From an uncultured Bacteroidales bacterium (lineage in GTDB: Bacteria; Bacteroidota; Bacteroidia; Bacteroidales; P3): a stretch of 64,000 nt of DNA. This document shows positions 41,080-50,575 of this stretch, one piece after another. The position numbers and the translations under genes are program-made. The stretch spans positions 1 to 64,000 of the forward strand of contig ONGA01000002.1 in the NCBI GenBank assembly GCA_900317285.1, given 5' to 3'. The notes beneath the pieces are model-generated. The model searched no databases. It was given only the letters and a program-made list of their open reading frames with translations, and was not told where the DNA came from. How positions within the stretch are numbered: the first letter of the stretch is position 1; each line of letters starts with the position of its first letter.

Positions 41080-42933
41080 ATGGTAGAAATCACACGCACT
41101 TTTGATTTGCTCGACCACCTGGTGGAGCAACATCCGAAAGACGACATCCTCGCCGGAAAAGTCAACGGCGAATGGGTAAAATATAGCTCTCACGACTACT
41201 ACAAATTCGCTCACTACCTCGCCTACGGCCTCTGCGAAATGGGCCTCAAACAGGGCGACCGCGTCGTCACCATGAGCGGCAACTGCCCCGAATGGAACTT
41301 CATCGACATGGCTCTCGCCATGAGCGGCATCATCCACGTCCCCATCTACCCCACCCTCAACACCGACGCCTACCTCCACATCCTCCGCCACAGCGAGGCC
41401 TCCGCGGTATTCGTCAGCACCAAAGTGCTCCTCAACCGCCTCCGCCCGGCCCTCGACCAGCTCGAAACCAACCCCCAGGTATACACCCTCGCCAACATCG
41501 AAGGCGAGCACCGCACCCTCGAAATACTCAAACTCGGCATCGCCAACCGCGACAAATGGATGCCCGAAATCGAGCGCCGCAAACGCGAAATCAAGCCCGA
41601 CGAGTGGATGACCATGATCTACACCAGCGGCACCACCGGCATGCCCAAAGGCGTCATGCTCAGCCACCGCAACCTCTGCTCCAACTTCCTCGCCCACGCC
41701 CAGGTCAACATCATGGACAGCTCCTGCCGCATCCTCTCCTTCCTCCCCCTCAACCACATCTACGAGCGCTCCCTCAACTACCACTTCCAATACCTCGGCG
41801 TCAGCATCTACTACGCCGAAAACCTCGGCACCATCCAGCAGAACATGCTCGAAATCAAGGGTAACGGCTTCTGCGCCGTGCCGCGTGTCCTCGAGATGGT
41901 CTACGACAAACTCTACGCCGCAGGCAAAGACTTCTCCGGCATCCGCAAGATGATCTACGACTGGGCCTTCCGCCATGGCAAACACTACGACTACTCCGGT
42001 CTCCGCAAATTCTCACCCATGTACATCCTCGGCCAGAAAATACTCGACCGGCTCGTCTACAGCAAATGGCGCGAGAAATTCGGCGGCAACCACCTGACCA
42101 TCATCACCGGCTCCAGCTCCATCCAGCCCAACATGATACGCGTCTTCGCCGCCGCCGGCATCAACATCTACGAAGGCTACGGCCTCAGCGAGACCTCCCC
42201 CGTCATCGCCGTCAACGACCCCGCTCACAAAATGGTCAAAATCGGCACCGTCGGACCCGTCCTCAGCGGCGTCGAAATGAAATTCGCCGACGACGGCGAA
42301 ATCCTCACCCGCGGACCCCACGTCATGATGGGCTACTACAAAGACCCCGAATACACCGCACAGGTCATCGAGCCCGACGGCTGGTTCCACACCGGCGACA
42401 TCGGCACACTCGTCGGCGGCCGCTACCTCAAAATCACCGACCGCAAGAAAGACATCTTCAAACTCTCCGCCGGCAAATACGTTGCGCCACAGCTCATCGA
42501 GAACATGCTCCGCGGCTCCGAATACATCGAGCAGGTCATGGTCATCGGCGAAAACGAGAAATGCGCCGCCGCCATCATCTCCCCCAACTTCAACACCCTC
42601 CACTTCTGGGCACTCAAATACAAACTGCACTACCGCGACAACGCCCAGCTCATCGCCATGCCCGAAGTCCACGACAAATACAGGAAAGTGCTCGACGTCT
42701 ACAACAAGACCCTCGCCCCACACGAGCAGATCAAACTCTTCCGCCTCGTCACCGACGAGTGGACTCCAAACAACGGACTCCTCTCGCCCACCCTCAAACT
42801 CCGCCGTGCACCCCTCATGGAAAAATACAAAGACCTCGTCAGCGACATCTACGGCAAGGAGAAACCCGCCGCCAACGCCTTCTTCTCGGCGTTCAAGTCG
42901 GTCGAGCTCCCCACCATGCCGTGGAAAAAATAA
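41080..42933 (+). CDS. fadD: Long-chain fatty acid-CoA ligase (AMP-forming)
   Basis: The 617-residue enzyme has the AMP-binding signature YTSGTTGMPKGVMLSH, EGYGLSETSPV, the motif DGWFHTGDIG and the hinge DRKKDIFKLSAGKYVAP. It activates fatty acids as acyl-CoA at the membrane, either for recycling into phospholipid or for degradation. Its chain-length preference is unknown. It has its own promoter and ends 13 bp before the Wza-type gene. Confidence 0.93.
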   Translation: MVEITRTFDLLDHLVEQHPKDDILAGKVNGEWVKYSSHDYYKFAHYLAYGLCEMGLKQGDRVVTMSGNCPEWNFIDMALAMSGIIHVPIYPTLNTDAYLHILRHSEASAVFVSTKVLLNRLRPALDQLETNPQVYTLANIEGEHRTLEILKLGIANRDKWMPEIERRKREIKPDEWMTMIYTSGTTGMPKGVMLSHRNLCSNFLAHAQVNIMDSSCRILSFLPLNHIYERSLNYHFQYLGVSIYYAENLGTIQQNMLEIKGNGFCAVPRVLEMVYDKLYAAGKDFSGIRKMIYDWAFRHGKHYDYSGLRKFSPMYILGQKILDRLVYSKWREKFGGNHLTIITGSSSIQPNMIRVFAAAGINIYEGYGLSETSPVIAVNDPAHKMVKIGTVGPVLSGVEMKFADDGEILTRGPHVMMGYYKDPEYTAQVIEPDGWFHTGDIGTLVGGRYLKITDRKKDIFKLSAGKYVAPQLIENMLRGSEYIEQVMVIGENEKCAAAIISPNFNTLHFWALKYKLHYRDNAQLIAMPEVHDKYRKVLDVYNKTLAPHEQIKLFRLVTDEWTPNNGLLSPTLKLRRAPLMEKYKDLVSDIYGKEKPAANAFFSAFKSVELPTMPWKK

Positions 42934-42946
42934 CGCTCCGCGCACC

Positions 42947-43738
42947 ATGAAACTTCGCCGCTCATACCTCCTGCTCCTCTGCCTCCTCCTGCTCACCGCA
43001 TGCAGGGGCAACCGCGAGCTCATCTACATCCAGGACGCACCACGCGACCAGGAAGAGGACATCGTCAACAACTTCACCTCCGTCATCTACCCCAACGACC
43101 AACTCTACATCCACGTCTCCAGCCAGAACCCTGCCGCCACCATCCCCTTCAACGAAGAAACCAACAAGTCCAGAGATATCAGAAGCTCCGCCACTCCCCA
43201 AATCCACGGCTACCACGTCTCCGAAGAGGGCAACATCACCTTCCCCGTACTGGGCGACATCCACGTTGCAGGCAAAACACGCGAGGAACTCCGCATGCAG
43301 CTCGAGAAGACACTCCGCAACACAAACTATATCTCCGACCCCGTCGTAACAGTCAACCTCCTCAACTTCCACGTCACCGTCATCGGCGAAGTCAAACAGC
43401 CGCAACTCCTCCACTCCGAAGGTGACCGCCTGACCATCTTCGAAGCCATCGCGCGATGCGGAGACATCACCCTCGACGGCATGCGCGACCAGGTTGTCAT
43501 CGTCCGCACAGGCAACGGCACCCAGACCATCGACACCGTCGACCTCTCCAAGAAAGAGCTCCTCGACTCCCCCTACTACTACCTCCAACAGAACGACATC
43601 GTCTACGTCGAGCCCTCACCCAAGAAAAAACGCAAAGCCGTCCGCAACGACGAGTGGCCGCCCTACGTCACTACCGCCACCGCTGCCATACGCCTCGCCT
43701 ACGCCATAATCCGCTACTACGAGCGAATCAACAAATAG
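42947..43738 (+). CDS. Polysaccharide export (Wza-type) lipoprotein
   Basis: The 263-residue protein has a lipobox LLTAC (Cys19), a polysaccharide biosynthesis/export domain (about 45-140, with DQLYIHVSSQNP and ITFPVLGDI) and an SLBB-like segment (VTVIGEVKQP, LTIFEAIARCGD). A hydrophobic, Tyr-rich helix near the C-terminus may cross the outer membrane, as in Wza. No Wzc or Wzx/Wzy gene is near, so this is an isolated copy. The ATG at 42947 is chosen for the signal sequence, because the earlier frame is fadD shadow. Confidence 0.88.
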   Translation: MKLRRSYLLLLCLLLLTACRGNRELIYIQDAPRDQEEDIVNNFTSVIYPNDQLYIHVSSQNPAATIPFNEETNKSRDIRSSATPQIHGYHVSEEGNITFPVLGDIHVAGKTREELRMQLEKTLRNTNYISDPVVTVNLLNFHVTVIGEVKQPQLLHSEGDRLTIFEAIARCGDITLDGMRDQVVIVRTGNGTQTIDTVDLSKKELLDSPYYYLQQNDIVYVEPSPKKKRKAVRNDEWPPYVTTATAAIRLAYAIIRYYERINK

Positions 43739-43795
43739 CCGTCCTGTATCCCCCCATCCTGCACTGGCTTTATTTTCAAACCAATAGAAAATAAA

Positions 43796-43828
43796 TTTGG
43801 TCAGATGGAAAAATAATAGTACTTTTGC
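43796..43828 (+). promoter_or_regulatory. Promoter of tRNA-Gln
   Basis: TTTG (43796-43799) and TACTTTTGC (43820-43828) are 20 bp apart. Transcription would begin near 43835, about 38 bases before the mature tRNA. Confidence 0.85.
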
Positions 43829-43872
43829 ATCCGTTTTTGCGGCACGCATCCGCAGCGAAGCAACCCGTAAAA

Positions 43873-43946
43873 TGTCCTATGGTGTAATGGTAGCACATCA
43901 GATTTTGGTTCTGCTTGTCTAGGTTCGAATCCTGGTAGGACAACCA
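43873..43946 (+). tRNA. tRNA-Gln (anticodon TTG), CCA encoded
   Basis: The acceptor stem TGTCCTA (43873-43879) pairs with TAGGACA (43936-43942), followed by A and an encoded CCA. The anticodon arm CAGA-TTTTGGT-TCTG gives anticodon TTG. The T arm has GGTTCGAATCC. The D arm contains GGTGTAATGGTAGCA. All arms fold cleanly, and a terminator follows at once. Confidence 0.95.
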
Positions 43947-43978
43947 CAGAAGCCCCCTCCGAGGCTTCTGTTTTTTTT
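43947..43978 (+). terminator. Terminator after tRNA-Gln
   Basis: cagaagcc (43947-43954) pairs with ggcttctg (43963-43970), followed by eight T. Confidence 0.92.
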
Positions 43979-44019
43979 ATTGCAATACAATATTTATCCC
44001 GCACACGCGTTATAGGGGC

Positions 44020-45036
44020 ATGAAAACGAACAAAGTGCTGATTGTCTATACCGGCGGCACCATCGGCATGGTGCAGGACGAGAACGGTTCCCTCCATCCC
44101 TTTGCCCTCGACCGCATCTACGACGCCGTCCCCCAGCTCAAAAGCTGCGAGTATGACATCGATTCCGTCACCCTCGACAATATCATTGATTCTTCAAACA
44201 TGACGCCCTCCCTGTGGGTCGACATCGCCAACATCATCGAGCGCGAATACGAGCGCTACGACGGCTTCGTCGTGCTCCACGGCACCGACACCATGGCCTA
44301 CACCGCTTCGGCGCTGAGCTTCATGTTCAAAAACCTTGCCAAACCCGTCATCCTCACCGGCAGCCAATTGCCCCTGGGCATGCTGCGCTCCGACGGTCGT
44401 GAGAACATCATCTGTGCCCTCGAGATAGCCTCCGGACGCCAGGCACAGATTCCCGAGGTGTGCATCTTCTTCGAAAACCACCTCTACCGCGGCAACCGCA
44501 GCACAAAGCTCAGTGCCGAGAATTTCGACGCTTTTGAGACCTACAACTATCCCTCACTGGCAAAAGCAGGCATCAAGATCAGCTTCAAGGAGCACCTCTT
44601 CCTGCCCATGCCCACGGCACCCCTGCTGGTGCGCAAGAAGTTCGACACCCGTGTGGCGATACTGAAACTCTTCCCCGGCATCGGACCTGAAGTGGTGGGG
44701 TCAGTGCTGCACACCCCCAACCTGCAGGGCGTGGTCATCGAGACCTACGGCTCGGGTAACGCCCCCACCGACGACTGGTTTATCTCCGCCCTTGAAGATG
44801 CCATCAAGCGCGGCATCATCATCATCAACGTCACTCAGTGCAAAGCCGGCTCGGTGAAGATGCGCCAGTATGCCGCCAGTTGCGACATGGACCGCATCGG
44901 CGTCATCGGTGGCGGCGACATCACCCTCGAGGCCGCCATCACCAAGCTGATGTACCTCCTCGGCAACTTCCCCGACAGCAAGGAGCACGTCCGCGAGCGC
45001 CTCAGCCAGTCGCTCCGCGGCGAAATCACAGAGTAA
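44020..45036 (+). CDS. ansA: Type I (cytoplasmic) L-asparaginase
   Basis: The 338-residue enzyme has the first catalytic Thr in YTGGTIGMVQ and the second Thr-Asp pair in LHGTDTMAYTAS, followed by ILTGSQLPLG. There is no signal peptide, which indicates the cytoplasmic type I enzyme. It converts asparagine to aspartate and ammonia. The gene lies after the tRNA terminator and 51 bp before porT, an order often seen in Bacteroidales. Confidence 0.93.
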   Translation: MKTNKVLIVYTGGTIGMVQDENGSLHPFALDRIYDAVPQLKSCEYDIDSVTLDNIIDSSNMTPSLWVDIANIIEREYERYDGFVVLHGTDTMAYTASALSFMFKNLAKPVILTGSQLPLGMLRSDGRENIICALEIASGRQAQIPEVCIFFENHLYRGNRSTKLSAENFDAFETYNYPSLAKAGIKISFKEHLFLPMPTAPLLVRKKFDTRVAILKLFPGIGPEVVGSVLHTPNLQGVVIETYGSGNAPTDDWFISALEDAIKRGIIIINVTQCKAGSVKMRQYAASCDMDRIGVIGGGDITLEAAITKLMYLLGNFPDSKEHVRERLSQSLRGEITE

Positions 45037-45087
45037 AGGTCTCTCTCCTTTTCTTTTTGAGACAAGAAACAACAAGAAAACGACGAC

Positions 45088-45801
45088 ATGAAAACGAGGT
45101 TGCTTATTTTGTCTTTGCTGTCTTTCTTGTCTTTCAATTCCCATTGCCAAACCGGAAACCTCGGGCATTTCGACAACCGCCGGCTACACTTCGGCATCCA
45201 GGTGGGCTACACCCTTTCGAAGTTTGACCTGAACTTCAACGAAGACCCCACCTTAAGGCAGAGCCTCCAGGGTGTCACCTCGTATTTTGCCCCGGGATTC
45301 CATATATCCGCCATCTGCCCCGACCTGCGCCTCAACAAGTGGTTCAACCTGCGTCTGGTGCCGGGCGTCACGCTCATCACCCGCGAAGTATCCTATGCGT
45401 GGGAGAGCGGCTACGCCAGCACCCATTCCCTTGTCGAACATGGGCGCAACGTGGAATCCGTCTACGGCGAGATCCCCATCGAGCTGAAGTTCCGCTCCAT
45501 GCGCTACGGTAACTTCCGCCCCTACCTGACCGCGGGCGTCAGCTATGGGTTCGACTTCGCCTCATTGCGCAAAAACAAGAACCAAACCAACGAGAGCATC
45601 ATCCGCCTGCAGCCCCACGACTTTCGCTACAGCCTGGGCATGGGTTTCGATGTCTTCCTGTATTACGTGAAATTCGCCATTGAGCTGAAAATGACCTTCG
45701 GTCTGGTCGACCTCAAAGTCGAAGACCCCGACGTCTACATCCGGTCTTTCGACAACCTTTCCTCCCGAACATTTATGCTTTCCTTCACCTTTGAAGGGTA
45801 G
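45088..45801 (+). CDS. porT: PorT-like outer membrane beta-barrel, T9SS component
   Basis: The 237-residue protein has a signal peptide (1-20, ending SHCQ) and repeated amphipathic strands ending in Phe-rich FMLSFTFEG. LHFGIQVGYTLSKFDLNF and the RLVPGVTLITREVSY segment match the PorT/SprT family. PorT is an outer membrane component of the type IX secretion system, and two T9SS substrates are encoded in this window. A general porin-like beta-barrel (PorT family in the wide sense) is the alternative. Its last 17 bp overlap the convergent FAD dehydrogenase gene. Confidence 0.8.
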   Translation: MKTRLLILSLLSFLSFNSHCQTGNLGHFDNRRLHFGIQVGYTLSKFDLNFNEDPTLRQSLQGVTSYFAPGFHISAICPDLRLNKWFNLRLVPGVTLITREVSYAWESGYASTHSLVEHGRNVESVYGEIPIELKFRSMRYGNFRPYLTAGVSYGFDFASLRKNKNQTNESIIRLQPHDFRYSLGMGFDVFLYYVKFAIELKMTFGLVDLKVEDPDVYIRSFDNLSSRTFMLSFTFEG

Positions 45802-47320
45802 CCGCGAGCATTTCGATGCAGCGGATGCCGTCGAGGGCGGAGGAAACGATGCCACCGGCGTAGCCTGCACCTTCGCCGCAAGGATAGAGGCCTTGCAGCT
45901 GCGGATGCTGGAGGGTTTCTTTGTCGCGAGGGATGCGCACGGGCGAGGAGGTGCGGCTCTCGACGGCGAGGAGGGAGGCCTCTTCGGTGATGAAACCGTG
46001 CATCTTGCGGTCAAAATCCTTGAAAGCCTGTATGAGGCTGTCGACGACGAAGGGAGGCAGCAGCTCGTGGAGGGGCGCGCTGACGCAGGAGCCCATGTAG
46101 TTGCTGCGGTTGAGGCGCGAGGAGGGTTTGCGGTGGAGGAAGTCGACCAGGCGCTGCGACGGGGCGTCGATGCACCCTCCGGCGGCTTCGAACATGCGCT
46201 GTTCCACCGCTTTCTGGAAATCCAGCAATGCGTGCCAGTCCTCGCCATGCACGTCTGACGGGTTGACGGTGACGGCGATGCCGCTGTTGGCGAAGCCCGA
46301 ATTGCGTGCGGCGTTGCTCATGCCGTTGACCACCTGCTGGCCGTCGGCAGTGGCGGCGGGGACAATGACGCCTCCAGGACACATACAGAAGGAGAAAACT
46401 CCGTGGGCACCCACCTGGGTGACAAGACTGTAGGTGGCGGGGGGAAGCAAGGGGGAGTAACCACGACCGTGGTATTGTATCTCGTTGATGAGCTGCTGCG
46501 GGTGCTCGACGCGGACGCCAAGGGCAAAGGGTTTGGCTTCGAGGAGCCATCCGCGGCGGCTGAAGAGCTCGTAAATATCGCGGGCAGAGTGGCCGGTGGC
46601 GAGGATGACGGCGGAAGCCTCGATGCTGTCGCCATCGGCGGTGACGACGCCGCGCACATGTCCGTCCTTGACGATGAGGTCGGTGACACGGGTGTTGAAG
46701 TGGTATTCGCCGCCGTGGTTGAGTATGGTTTCGCGCATGCGCGAGATGATGGCGGGAAGGCGGTCGGTGCCGATGTGGGCGTGGACGTCGACCATGATGT
46801 CGGGGTCGGCGCCGTGGTCGACGAAGCGGCGGAGCACGGCACCGACGTCGCCGCGCTTGGTGGAGCGGGTGTAGAGTTTGCCGTCGCTGTAGGTTCCGGC
46901 ACCCCCTTCGCCGAAGCACCAGTTGCTGTTGGGGTCGACCTGTTTGGTGCGGACGAGCGAGACGATGTCTTTCTTGCGCTCTTCGACGGGTTTGCCGCGT
47001 TCGACGATGATGGGTTTCATCCCCAGTTCCAGCGCCCTGAGGGCAGCGAAGAGGCCTGCTGGACCTGCACCGACGATGACGACCCGGGGGGCATTGACGG
47101 CTGGAACATTCGGAATAATCGGAGTATTCTGAGTATTCAGACCTATTGCTATAGTACAGTGATAGAGCACATTGCGTCGGCGGCAGTCGATGCTGCGGCG
47201 AGTGACGCGGAACGGGGGCAGGGCGTCCACCCCGACCTTGAGGCGGCCAGCGAGGGCGGCGCGGAGGAGGGGTTCGGAATGGTATTCCTCGGGGGTGAGG
47301 TCGAGTTGGATTTCGCTCAT
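45785..47320 (-). CDS. FAD-dependent dehydrogenase (COG2509 type)
   Basis: The 511-residue flavoprotein has an N-terminal region of about 70 residues, then the dinucleotide motif VVIVGAGPAGLFAALRA. WCFGEGGAGTYSDGKLYTR, ILATGHSARDIYELF and the final GLYPCGEGAGYAGGI follow. These mark the uncharacterised FAD-dependent dehydrogenase group. The substrate is unknown. The start at 47320 is preferred to one at 47362, because a promoter -7 box (47348-47340, minus strand) lies between them. Residues of about 60-71 (NTQNTPIIPN) are encoded by a gaatactcagaatactc repeat that also appears in the M3 peptidase gene. Confidence 0.88.
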   Translation of the reverse strand: MSEIQLDLTPEEYHSEPLLRAALAGRLKVGVDALPPFRVTRRSIDCRRRNVLYHCTIAIGLNTQNTPIIPNVPAVNAPRVVIVGAGPAGLFAALRALELGMKPIIVERGKPVEERKKDIVSLVRTKQVDPNSNWCFGEGGAGTYSDGKLYTRSTKRGDVGAVLRRFVDHGADPDIMVDVHAHIGTDRLPAIISRMRETILNHGGEYHFNTRVTDLIVKDGHVRGVVTADGDSIEASAVILATGHSARDIYELFSRRGWLLEAKPFALGVRVEHPQQLINEIQYHGRGYSPLLPPATYSLVTQVGAHGVFSFCMCPGGVIVPAATADGQQVVNGMSNAARNSGFANSGIAVTVNPSDVHGEDWHALLDFQKAVEQRMFEAAGGCIDAPSQRLVDFLHRKPSSRLNRSNYMGSCVSAPLHELLPPFVVDSLIQAFKDFDRKMHGFITEEASLLAVESRTSSPVRIPRDKETLQHPQLQGLYPCGEGAGYAGGIVSSALDGIRCIEMLAATLQR

Positions 47321-47339
47321 CGGGGTGTGTTTTGAGGGT

Positions 47340-47348
47340 GCAAAAATA
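47340..47348 (-). promoter_or_regulatory. -7 box of the FAD dehydrogenase gene
   Basis: On the minus strand TATTTTTGC matches the -7 consensus and lies 19 bases before the ATG at 47320. A -33 TTTG is not clear. Confidence 0.6.
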
Positions 47349-47373
47349 CGAAAAAATTCCATTTTGGGACGGA

Positions 47374-47494
47374 GATAGGAGAAAATGGGACGAAAGTGGC
47401 TCCTATGGTTGTACTACCATTCTCCTATACTTCTCCTTGTGTTCTCCTATGATGCGTATATGATGCGTATATGATGCTCCTATGTCGGGGGGCG
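47374..47494 (+). repeat. Dispersed intergenic repeat, copy D
   Basis: It contains aggagaaaatgggacgaaa, ctcctatggttgtactacc, attctcctatacttctcc, two gatgcgtatat units (47451-47472) and gatgctcctatgtcgggggg. It is nearly identical to the reverse of copy C over about 75 bp and close to copy A. It fills the space between the divergent FAD dehydrogenase and glycosyltransferase promoters. Confidence 0.9.
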
Positions 47495-47542
47495 GGAAAA
47501 AGAATTTTTCGCATGGAGGGTCGGCAGACGGATTTTTTTTCG

Positions 47543-47551
47543 TATTTTTGC
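47543..47551 (+). promoter_or_regulatory. -7 box of the glycosyltransferase operon
   Basis: TATTTTTGC lies 24 bases before the ATG at 47575. The -33 position holds no TTTG. Confidence 0.6.
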
Positions 47552-47574
47552 AAATTCAAAACCGAAAGACATCT

Positions 47575-48636
47575 ATGGACAAGAAGCGCATACTCATAGA
47601 CCTGAGCATTCTGCGCCACCCGATGTGCGGGCTGGGACAGATAGGGCTGAACTACGGGCGGTGGTACCAGAGCCACGCGTCGGAACTGGCAGACCGGCTT
47701 GACATCACGCTGCTGGTGCCGAAGAACTATATCGGAGCCTTCGGCAACGAGGTGCACTACCTGAAGCGCAACGACGTGAGGCGCCAGTTTCCGTGGACGA
47801 TGCCGTACTTCGACATCTGGCATGCCATCAACCAGAACTCGGCATTCCGCCCGAAGAGCCGCCGCACACGCTATATCCTGACCATCCACGATGTCAACTT
47901 CCTGTACGAGAAGACGCCGAAGAAGCAGGTGCAGTACGGGCGCCGCCTGCAGGAGAAGTGCGACCGCGCCACCGAGCTGGCGTTCATCTCGCGCTTCGCC
48001 CACGACGACACACGCCGCTTTATCGACCTGAAGGACAAGCCAGTGCACATCATCTACAACGGTGTGGAAGACCTGACGGTGGGCACACAGGAGGCCCCCT
48101 CGAAGGAACGGACGGGCTTCGACATTGAGCAGGGCAAGTTTTTCCTCGCACTGGGCGAAGTAAAAGAGAAAAAACAGATACACAGACTATTACCGCTCAT
48201 GGAACGTTTTCCCGACTATCACCTGATTGTGGCGGGAAACGACGGGACGGAATACGCGGCGGGGCTGCGGCAACAACTGCCGTCGCACCCCAACGTGCAC
48301 ATTATCGGGATGGTGAGCGACGCCGAGCGGCGGTGGCTGTATGCGCACTGCACGGGATTGCTGTTCCCGTCGATAGCCGAAGGATTCGGGCTTCCCGTCA
48401 TCGAGGCGATGCAGTGGGGCAAGCCCGTGTTCTGCTCGGACAAGACGTCGCTGCCGGAAATCGGGAGCACGCATGCGCACTATTTCACCGACTTCGACCC
48501 CGACCGCATGGCGGCGGTGGTGAGCGAAGGACTGAAGAACTTCAACGAGGAGCGCGCCGACGAGGAACGCGCCTACGCCGCCACCTTCTCGTACGAGAAG
48601 CACATGCAACAATATATCGACCTTTTCCTTTCCTAG
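47575..48636 (+). CDS. Glycosyltransferase family 4-like
   Basis: The 353-residue enzyme has a GT-B fold. NGVEDL lies in the linker, FLALGEVKEKK starts the C-terminal Rossmann half, and PSIAEGFGLPVIEAMQWGKPV carries the paired Glu (E-x7-E) that binds the donor nucleotide sugar. The ATG at 47575 gives the usual start with DKKRILIDLSIL. It is followed 2 bp later by two LtaS-like enzymes, so it may act in the same surface polymer pathway. Acceptor and donor are unknown. Confidence 0.88.
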   Translation: MDKKRILIDLSILRHPMCGLGQIGLNYGRWYQSHASELADRLDITLLVPKNYIGAFGNEVHYLKRNDVRRQFPWTMPYFDIWHAINQNSAFRPKSRRTRYILTIHDVNFLYEKTPKKQVQYGRRLQEKCDRATELAFISRFAHDDTRRFIDLKDKPVHIIYNGVEDLTVGTQEAPSKERTGFDIEQGKFFLALGEVKEKKQIHRLLPLMERFPDYHLIVAGNDGTEYAAGLRQQLPSHPNVHIIGMVSDAERRWLYAHCTGLLFPSIAEGFGLPVIEAMQWGKPVFCSDKTSLPEIGSTHAHYFTDFDPDRMAAVVSEGLKNFNEERADEERAYAATFSYEKHMQQYIDLFLS

Positions 48637-48637
48637 A

Positions 48638-50575
48638 ATGAAGCGGAACGCGAGACTGAACTACCTCATCTGCATCTACCTGCTGGGCATGGTGTTCTTC
48701 ACTCTGTTCCGCCTGGCGGAGACTGTGGCCTACTGCGCCACCACCGAGGGACCCGACGACTTCGGCGGGCTCTACGGGAAGGCGCTGTGGATAGGTGTTC
48801 GTTTCGATGCCGCCGTGAGCGGTTTTGTGGCCCTGGTGCCACTGGTGCTGCTGATTGTGGCAGAGATGGCCGACATACGCAAGCGGTGGTACCACGCCGT
48901 GGTGCACTACCTGCTGATGGTGCTCTACACGGTGTGCTTCTTCGCCTGCGCGGCGGATATTCCCTACTTCTGCTACTTCTTCTCGCGCCTCGACGCAATG
49001 GCGCTGGCGTGGAGCGACTCGCCCGACACAATGGCGGCGATGATATTCGGCGACCCCGAATATGTCGCCTACCTGCTGGCATTTGTGGCAGTGAGCGTCG
49101 GATGGTGGCTGCTGGGGCGGATAATCTACCGTCGCGTGCTGCTGAAGCACCTGGAGGAGCGCCAAAGCTATGCCTGGAGCATTCCGATAGCGGTAACACT
49201 CACAACATTAGTATTCATAGGGATGCGAGGATTGGAGAAAGGTCCTATCCATGTGAAGCACGCCTATTTCTGCAACAACCCCTTCCTGAACCAGATAGGG
49301 CTCAACCCGGTGTTCACGTTCGAGAAAAGCATTGCCGAGATGGGCAAGGACGAGAACCAGCTGGTGGAGCTGACGGATGCCGCAACGGCGCAGGCAGTGG
49401 TCGAGGAAATGCGCAATGCCGCACCCGACCCCGCCCTGACCGGAAGCCAGCCGCAACTGGCAGAAGGCACCAATGTGGTGGTGGTGATCATGGAGAGCAT
49501 GACGGTGCGCAAGACCGCCCTGTACGACCCCGCCACGAGCCTCACGCCCTGCCTGGACAGCCTGATGGAGGAGTCGCTGACCTTCCCCAACCTATGGTCG
49601 GCAGGCATCCATACCTATAACGGCATATACTCCACCCTTTACGGGCATCCCGCCATCCTGACACGCCACACGATGAACGGCACCACCATCCCCATCATGT
49701 GCGGACTGCCACAGGTGCTGCGTGATGAGGGCTACAGCACCGCCTTCTTCATCACCCACAAAGCCGACTTCGACAACCTGGCAGGATTCCTGCCCCAGAA
49801 CGGGTTCGAGCGCGTGGTGAGCCTGCCGGACTACCCTGCCGACGAACCCCGCGGCGCCTATGGCATCCCCGACCACCAGCTCTTCGACCACGCCCTGGAA
49901 CATATTGACAGCGTGGCTCATCGGGGTCCCTTCCTGACCTGCATCATGACCTGTAGCGACCATTCGCCCTTCCTCTATCCCGAAGGCATCAGCCTCAAGC
50001 CACGCCACAAGGAAATGAGCAAGAAGATGGTGGAGTATGCCGACTGGTCGATTGGTCGGTTCATGAAGATGGCGTCCACACGACCTTGGTATGGCAACAC
50101 CCTCTTCGTGTTCGTTGCCGATCACGGGGAATCCCTGGAGCCCATCTACGACATGGCACTCAACTACAACCACATACCCCTGTTGCTTCACGCCCCGGGA
50201 CGCATCGCGCCCGCCCGGGTGGAGCGGTTGGGACTGCAGATTGACGTGGCACCGACGGTGTTGGGGCTGCTGGGGCTGCCCGTACCCTCCACGGTGCTGG
50301 GCATCGACCTGCTCAACTACCGCCGTCCCTACGCCTATTTCAGCGCCGACGACAAGGTAGGGGTGATTGACGGGGAACTGTTCTATATCTACCGCGTCAA
50401 GCAAGACGGCCGCGAAAGCCTCTACCGCTACAAGGAAGGCAGCACCAAAGACCTCATTGGGGAGTATCCCGAACGCGCTGCCGCCATGCGGCGCTACGCC
50501 TTCGGCATGATACAGGCAAGCCAGCAGATGTTGCTCGACGGAAGTACAAAATGTAACAAAAACAGCATCAAATGA
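48638..50575 (+). CDS. LtaS/sulfatase-fold membrane phosphotransferase, first copy
   Basis: The 645-residue protein has five N-terminal membrane segments (to about 195), then an alkaline phosphatase-like domain facing the periplasm. Metal and catalytic motifs are VVIMESMT, the Thr in IHTYNGIYSTLYGHP, CSDHSPF and FVADHGES. In Gram-positive bacteria this family makes lipoteichoic acid. In diderms relatives (OpgB, EptA) add phosphoglycerol or phosphoethanolamine to glycans or lipid A. The paralogue overlaps it by 4 bp, and a glycosyltransferase precedes it. The substrate is inferred only at class level. Confidence 0.86.
   Translation: MKRNARLNYLICIYLLGMVFFTLFRLAETVAYCATTEGPDDFGGLYGKALWIGVRFDAAVSGFVALVPLVLLIVAEMADIRKRWYHAVVHYLLMVLYTVCFFACAADIPYFCYFFSRLDAMALAWSDSPDTMAAMIFGDPEYVAYLLAFVAVSVGWWLLGRIIYRRVLLKHLEERQSYAWSIPIAVTLTTLVFIGMRGLEKGPIHVKHAYFCNNPFLNQIGLNPVFTFEKSIAEMGKDENQLVELTDAATAQAVVEEMRNAAPDPALTGSQPQLAEGTNVVVVIMESMTVRKTALYDPATSLTPCLDSLMEESLTFPNLWSAGIHTYNGIYSTLYGHPAILTRHTMNGTTIPIMCGLPQVLRDEGYSTAFFITHKADFDNLAGFLPQNGFERVVSLPDYPADEPRGAYGIPDHQLFDHALEHIDSVAHRGPFLTCIMTCSDHSPFLYPEGISLKPRHKEMSKKMVEYADWSIGRFMKMASTRPWYGNTLFVFVADHGESLEPIYDMALNYNHIPLLLHAPGRIAPARVERLGLQIDVAPTVLGLLGLPVPSTVLGIDLLNYRRPYAYFSADDKVGVIDGELFYIYRVKQDGRESLYRYKEGSTKDLIGEYPERAAAMRRYAFGMIQASQQMLLDGSTKCNKNSIK

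Noticed and set aside
47321-47362. Longer start of the FAD dehydrogenase
   Set aside because: A -7 promoter box lies between this start and 47320, so the longer version would begin upstream of the transcript.
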